Below are positions 61,501 to 64,000 of a stretch of DNA of 64,000 bases, in pieces. Source of the stretch: Nymphaea colorata (Eukaryota > Streptophyta > Magnoliopsida > Nymphaeales > Nymphaeaceae); assembly GCF_008831285.2 (NCBI RefSeq), contig NC_045147.1, forward strand, positions 16,408,854 to 16,472,853, in the 5' to 3' direction. The stretch's first letter is position 1; every line of letters begins with the position of its first letter. Made by a program: the position numbers and the translations under genes. The notes under the pieces are model-generated. The model had not been told where the DNA came from. It did not search any database and saw only the letters and a program-made list of their open reading frames with translations.

Positions 61501-63143
61501 CCGTGTCGGGATCCCCGTGTCGGCGTGTCGACGCCGGTACTTGAACCATTCTGCCGTATCCGTGTGACATAGCCATAGAGTCTATGACTTTTAATAAATG
61601 GAACAATTTGACGTTTCCAAGTCAAATAGTTACTATGATTCAATTTTTGGGAAATAAGTTGGGAGAGAAAACTGGAGGATAGAAGAGAGGGCGTCGGCTG
61701 ATCCATGACTGAATAAAGATGATTAGGGCAGACAACGTGAGGCAGAAAACAGAATTAGGGCAAAAACGGACTGAAATTAGGGCAAATGGATTTAGGGCAA
61801 ATCACACAAGATTCAAGGCAGAAACAGAAATGAGGGATATCCACGCCAGAAATGAATACTTAGGGCAGATTAGGGATAATCACGTCAAACTGAAACCACT
61901 CACCGGAGGACGAGGGAACCTGGCTCTGATACCATGTAAGAATCTTTGCTTATGCACGTCTCTCTGTCTGAAATCTGCTAGAATGAGAAGAAGAAGTAGA
62001 AGAGAAGACAAATGGAGAAAGAGAGTCACCGGCCGTTTTAGCCGTGTGATCCTTAAGCTATATTAAAGAATAAACCTAATCAGGTTATAACAAAATGTAC
62101 ACAAATTATATAACATTTACAGATGTGCCACCGCCTAGTATGTTTAGGCGTGTGGATTAGAAAACAAGTGGATCGGGTCTGAATAGACCCGAACCTCCAT
62201 ACGCTAACAATGCTTACATCAAACTCAAACAGATGAAGTTTGAGACAAGATCCATTCTGATTGTCCAACTTGCCATACCACCATTTACATAGCCAATGTT
62301 GATGAACTGTCATGATTCCTACATCATATGCTTTGATTTGAAACGGATGTTTTGCTGTTGTCATGATCTTTTTCAGCATGGAGAACCTGGAGCTGCTGTG
62401 GCGGACATTCAGCCTGTGGATGTGGTGGTGTCTCATGTGTTGAATCAAATTCTGTCAACGGTTTGTTCAATGATCTGGTTTGCCATGATTTTCTCTGGTA
62501 TGCTTGTCATACCTTTTTGGTTGGTGATATTGACAAATGTCTTTTTACATCTACATTATCACAGGAAACACATTATGTGCCAATCACACGGGGAAGCAGA
62601 GTTGTACTCATGGTTAACGGGTGAGTGTGCACATGCTTGGCAGTTCTTTCCATGTTTTATTTTCTTCTGTTATTTAGGCTATACTTCCACAGAAACATAC
62701 CGTAATCAGATCCACGTCTTCATAATTGGTAGATGGCTGATGTTGAACCATATCATATAAGAACTTGGTCCTTAGCTTATTTAGAAAAGCCTCCAGACTT
62801 ATGATCTTTAATTTCCTGTGAAGGCTTTAGGGAATCTATTTATTTCTTATAGTCTATTGATGTAATTGATAAAACATTAATACAGAAAGATTTTAAATGT
62901 CTTTTGTAACAAACTTGGAAATGACGTGTTTTTGATGCATAGATGTCTTCTTATTTTTCTCCTTCCCTTTTTCTTCTTCACTTTATATATTTTGAAGATT
63001 AGGTGCCACACCTGTGATGGAGCTTATGATTGTGGCAAGAAAGGCTGTGCCTGAGTTGCAGTTGGAACATGGGCTTGCTGTTGATAGAGTTTATACTGGA
63101 TCTTTTATGACGTCTCTTGATATGGCAGGTGTGCTTGTCAAAG

Positions 63144-63190
<47 letters not shown>

Positions 63191-63582
63191 TATATGCTAG
63201 AATTCATCAATGCTAATAAGTGCTTTTTGTAGGGTTTTCTATTTCAGTTATGATGGCAGACCAAGCCATTTTGGAATGTTTGGATGCACCAACTAAAGCT
63301 CCATATTGGCCTGTTGGAGTTGATGGTAGGAATGTAAACCTTCACTCTTTGTTTGTAAATGGTTTTAGGCTGAAAATTTGAAAACTTGTTCCCTTATCTG
63401 TTTCTTCACTTCAACCTTATTGTTGCTTTTCATGACATTATTGTCCTAGATGCTTAAGTTGCAGCCAAATATGAGTTAGGTATGTGAAAGTTTTTTATGG
63501 TTGAATGCCTGTGCCTGCAGGAAATCACCCACCTGCTAAGATTCCAGTTCCTCTTCCACAATCACGTTCAAGGATAGATGAG
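49528..63582 (+). CDS. Dihydroxyacetone kinase (DAK/triokinase, FAD-AMP lyase type), 5' part
   Basis: Thirteen exons join in frame: 49528-49567, 50072-50145, 50268-50331, 52966-53078, 53161-53208, 53838-53909, 53991-54080, 55916-56089, 62377-62460, 62565-62620, 62998-63128, 63233-63325 and 63521-63582. They give 367 codons with GT-AG introns, and the gene continues past 64000. The product starts [19 protein letters not shown], and the DhaK (kinase) domain follows: [18 protein letters not shown] substrate pocket, [12 protein letters not shown], the [12 protein letters not shown] helix, and MELGLGI/HGEPGAA, whose His forms the covalent hemiaminal with dihydroxyacetone in this family. Later come [12 protein letters not shown] and [15 protein letters not shown]. 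The enzyme phosphorylates dihydroxyacetone or glyceraldehyde with ATP; the ATP-binding DhaL part should lie beyond the window. Introns 3 and 8 carry transposons (51375-52482 and 56314-62209). All exons seen are intact. Confidence 0.95.
50332..52965 (+). other. DAK intron 3
   Basis: A 2.6 kb intron that contains a CT microsatellite (51078-51101) and the hAT-like element 51375-52482. The remainder is unremarkable AT-rich sequence. Confidence 0.85.
51375..52482. mobile_element. hAT-like non-autonomous element, 1108 bp
   Basis: Flanked by the 8-bp direct repeat TTTGAAAG (51367-51374 and 52483-52490). Ends CATTGTCACAAAA and TTTTGTGACAATG are perfect inverted repeats of 13 bp. The subterminal region has repeated GGGTATAATACGGCG (left) and TTTTATACGCG (right) words. 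The interior holds a roughly 110-bp imperfect direct repeat (about 51905 and 52005, each with CCTCTTCAGCCG-like text) and no transposase. The 8-bp duplication indicates the hAT superfamily. A diverged relative lies at 36844-37345. Confidence 0.85.
54081..55915 (+). other. DAK intron 7
   Basis: A 1.8 kb intron, T-rich on the sense strand, with a short TATG repeat near 55817-55844. No gene or transposon recognised inside. Confidence 0.8.
56314..56597 (-). repeat. 3' LTR of the Copia element
   Basis: 284 bp; identical to the 5' LTR except for two substitutions and an extra GTAAGAATC near 56315-56332. The polyprotein stop codon lies within its first bases. Confidence 0.95.
56592..60725 (-). CDS. 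Copia gag-pol polyprotein, main uninterrupted part
   Basis: 1377 codons are open from 60725 to a stop just inside the 3' LTR. This is almost the whole polyprotein; its N-terminal part lies beyond the insertion at 60783-61572. In order: gag capsid region (1-180), CCHC zinc knuckle [15 protein letters not shown] (about 229-243), aspartic protease [10 protein letters not shown] (301-310), integrase zinc region (about 446-490), and integrase core with D512 (HSDVWGP), D575 (CDGGGEF) and E611 (NGIAERKH). Reverse transcriptase follows with [11 protein letters not shown] (D967) and YVDD (1052-1055), then RNase H (about 1190-1350) ending near IADIFTKGL. All catalytic motifs are present with no internal stop, in line with the young LTRs. 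The first methionine here is internal to gag, so the product as it stands would lack the gag N terminus. Confidence 0.95.
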   Translation of the reverse strand: MKKTVVGDQAIGASAGSETSIEYDTLTESNPEYDVWLAHDQSLVAYITSTLSEEVLGGIDDDLTALELWSTLATTYSQVSEARFLQLRRQFQDIKRGTRTVLEYLNEIKNVSDQLAAIGHPVSDKDKVQQALSGLGTEFDIFCTALEVLPILPSFEDLKAKLFQHEASRVQRQNLTSPNSHNVLITGTHALQGNRTRPWTPQAGMGRGILPTPPGMNTTAATSRRVPTCFYCNKRGHVKSECWHNPQNKNNQVRHENKAAAGSVSSSSSSNPTSNVSSEVQQLLMTALSKLHLKQNEQGEWYVDSGAAAHVTGDTGTLSSVFPYLDQGSVVTGDGSHHTISHIGNAQISMGSSSIPLKDVLVVPSVKKNIISVSKLIDDTHSFVEFTPSSVYVKDARTKRTFAEGTRKGDMYVLEEAPKLSKSHSSDPSFSIHSEINVAEYNKPSIWHGRLAHCSQSFVRSLVADGLLDKSSLSSVSESSMCSSCHLCKSHALPFQLINKRASKVFDTIHSDVWGPAPIPSSSGSRYYVIFIDSYSRYTWIHFIKHKSEVFRLFTQFHALVRNKYSSNIVHFQCDGGGEFISNEFTEYLLDNGITTQTSCPHTPQQNGIAERKHRHIVESALSMMHDTDLPMTLWTEAFHTAVHVINRLPLALLDGKSPFFLLHQEQPCYEDLRVFGCVCYVHVDVSLRNKFQDRAVLCRFIGYAENYKGYRCYNPKTGRVHISRHVVFDESRLQDSKATSLTLKDKNEVYDTWLHAEILRQGAEKLNEHKEQAVNEPETPVSSSLDSVPPFPQPNDPPPYNRFSGLVYSRRSVPTAEPTAVPRQSQRVRHPIDRWVSYNTFSLDFQLFMTEVNKKVEPKSYHHASKEKCWVEAMNEEMAALHECQTWQIVPRPNTKNVVGSKWVYKLKYKPDGSIDRHKARLVARGFTQQYGEDYDETFSPVIKMGTIRVIISLAVSYGWPLYQLDVKNAFLHGILKEEVYMEQPPGYTTHDPQQWVCKLQKSLYGLKQASRSWFDRFSHHIQQVGFLRSSLDHSLFIYHSGEATTWLLIYVDDIVITGNSTSHISYVKNMLKQEFKMKDLGELRYFLGVELDRTNDRLTLTQHKYTLDVLDRAGMTNCKPITTPSVLNTKLTSSDGTAAYSDPTFYRSIVGMLQYLTFTRPDIVYAVNQISQFMHAPTEGHMDAAKRILRYLKASLGDGLVYTKCPNLSLGHSIYTYTDADWASDPDDRRSVSGFCLFLDSNLICWSSKKQRAVARSSTEAEYRAMAAGTAEASWLRHLLGELNLPIAQSSLLCDNQSAIKIAFNPILHNRTKHIEIDQHFIRQKVEEAEIVPTYISTSEQIADIFTKGLTGQHFWDLKNKLCMVKSHAQLEGGC
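60783..61572. mobile_element. hAT-like element nested in Copia gag, 790 bp
   Basis: Perfect 19-bp terminal inverted repeats (CTATGTCACACGGATACGG at 60783 and its complement ending at 61572), flanked by the 8-bp direct repeat CCATAGAG (60775-60782 and 61573-61580). Subterminal sequence is rich in GGTACGGG and CGTGTCG words. The interior has a direct repeat of about 156-bp period (60915-61190; GATGGAAAAAACG at 60915 and 61071) and a GC-rich CGCCGG stretch near 61270-61390. No transposase. The insertion plus one target copy is 798 bp, a multiple of three, but it brings in stop codons. Confidence 0.92.
61581..61706 (-). pseudogene. Copia gag N-terminal fragment
   Basis: From an ATG at 61706 the minus strand encodes the gag start, with the plant Copia motif [17 protein letters not shown]. 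It runs into the nested hAT-like element at 61572, where the gag frame is lost; translation there continues to a stop at 61404. With 56592-60725 it forms one interrupted gag-pol. Confidence 0.9.
61935..62209 (-). repeat. 5' LTR of the Copia element
   Basis: 275 bp; TG...CA ends, adjacent to the primer-binding site on one side and to the ATGCT target duplication on the other. Confidence 0.95.
63146..63195. repeat. (AT)n microsatellite in DAK intron 11
   Basis: About 24 TA units with one AC interruption, lying 17 bp after the exon 11 donor at 63129. Confidence 0.95.
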
Positions 63583-64000
63583 GTGATGTTCATTTCTCTG
63601 GAACAGATCAATCTTGTTTTCTATCTTGCCATAAAAAAATCTACATTATTGTTTCTGGAAAATTTTTGCTTTCTATTCTAACAGTGTTATGCTTTTCTAC
63701 CTTGTGGAAGAGGTGCTAGTACACTGTTGTCTTTGTCTAGCATAATGATAATGGTTTATTTGGTTAATGATTTTTTTGTCATTATGGTATAGAATTAGAA
63801 ACCATTTTTTTTTTTTGCTTTTGCATGTCAAATTCTTAGTACCCTTAGGGGAAAACCCTGTTACCAGTTTCTTTATGGTTAAAAGTATGAATAATGCTTT
63901 TTTATCCTTTTAGAGCGTAAGATGTAGAGGAGGCATACATTAAAGAATGTTAAGTTATAGGATCGACTTAAATTCTGATGACATTTTATTATCATTGTAA
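63583..64000 (+). other. DAK intron 13, running off the window
   Basis: Starts with GTGATG after exon 13; no further exon is visible before the edge. The linker and DhaL exons should follow outside. Confidence 0.7.

Larger units (their letters stand above)
56314..62209 (-). mobile_element. Ty1/copia LTR retrotransposon, complete but gag-interrupted
   Basis: A full element in reverse orientation inside DAK intron 8, flanked by the 5-bp duplication ATGCT (56309-56313 and 62210-62214). Its 5' LTR is 61935-62209 (275 bp) and its 3' LTR is 56314-56597 (284 bp); read on the plus strand they begin TGTAAGAATC and end CTAACA. The primer site TGGTATCAGAGC (minus strand) at 61923-61934 touches the 5' LTR, and a purine tract TTGAGGGGGGC precedes the 3' LTR at 56598-56608. 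The LTRs differ by two substitutions (T/C near 56350 and near 56560 by alignment) and a 9-bp duplication (GTAAGAATC) at the outer end of the 3' LTR. The order gag, protease, integrase, RT, RNase H defines Copia. A 790 bp DNA transposon splits gag. Confidence 0.97.

Noticed and set aside
1-64000. CRISPR arrays, operons, Shine-Dalgarno sites or prophage
   Set aside because: The window is plant nuclear DNA with spliced genes; no regularly spaced direct repeats with unique spacers were seen.

Overview
This is nuclear DNA from a flowering plant; the species cannot be told from the window. The evidence is three plant-specific transcription-factor families (IDD zinc finger, BASIC PENTACYSTEINE, zinc-finger homeodomain), a plant-style multi-exon dihydroxyacetone kinase gene with GT-AG introns, and abundant Ty1/copia, TRIM, hAT-like and MITE-like repeats. 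The spacers are AT-rich, while the second IDD exon and the ZF-HD gene are clearly GC-richer.

Layout. 1-3.6 kb: a three-exon IDD-type C2H2 regulator of the SGR5/IDD14-16 subgroup (+). 3.6-12.8 kb: spacer with microsatellites and a short tandem duplication. 12.8-14.3 kb: an intronless-coding GAGA-binding BPC factor (+) with a CT-rich leader and a probable leader intron. 14.3-24.8 kb: spacer with small tandem duplications. 24.8-25.4 kb: a single-exon ZF-HD factor (-). 25.4-48.4 kb: a repeat-rich accessory zone. It holds a ~850 bp hairpin inverted repeat, a TRIM retroelement abutting a partial LTR, a 1.7 kb GC-rich inverted repeat flanked by two copies of a decayed gene end, hAT-like and MITE debris, a truncated Copia gag, and a few exon-like stretches I could not identify. 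49.2-64 kb: the first 13 coding exons of a dihydroxyacetone kinase (DAK) gene (+), which runs off the right edge.

The DAK gene hosts the best-resolved transposons. Intron 3 holds an 1108 bp hAT-like element with an 8-bp target duplication. Intron 8 holds a complete, very young Copia element in antisense orientation (5-bp target duplication; LTRs differ by two substitutions and one 9-bp duplication). That Copia is itself broken in gag by a 790 bp hAT-like element with perfect 19-bp terminal repeats and an 8-bp target duplication. The Copia-bearing intron lies exactly before the codon for the DAK active-site histidine.

The four genes do not form a pathway or cluster. A loose common theme is that all four have GA/CT microsatellites in leader or early-intron sequence, and one of them encodes a GAGA-repeat-binding factor. 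I did not find a clearly new biological system. The most unusual structures are the nested transposons in the DAK gene, the two long inverted repeats, and the microsatellite directly at the IDD intron-1 donor.
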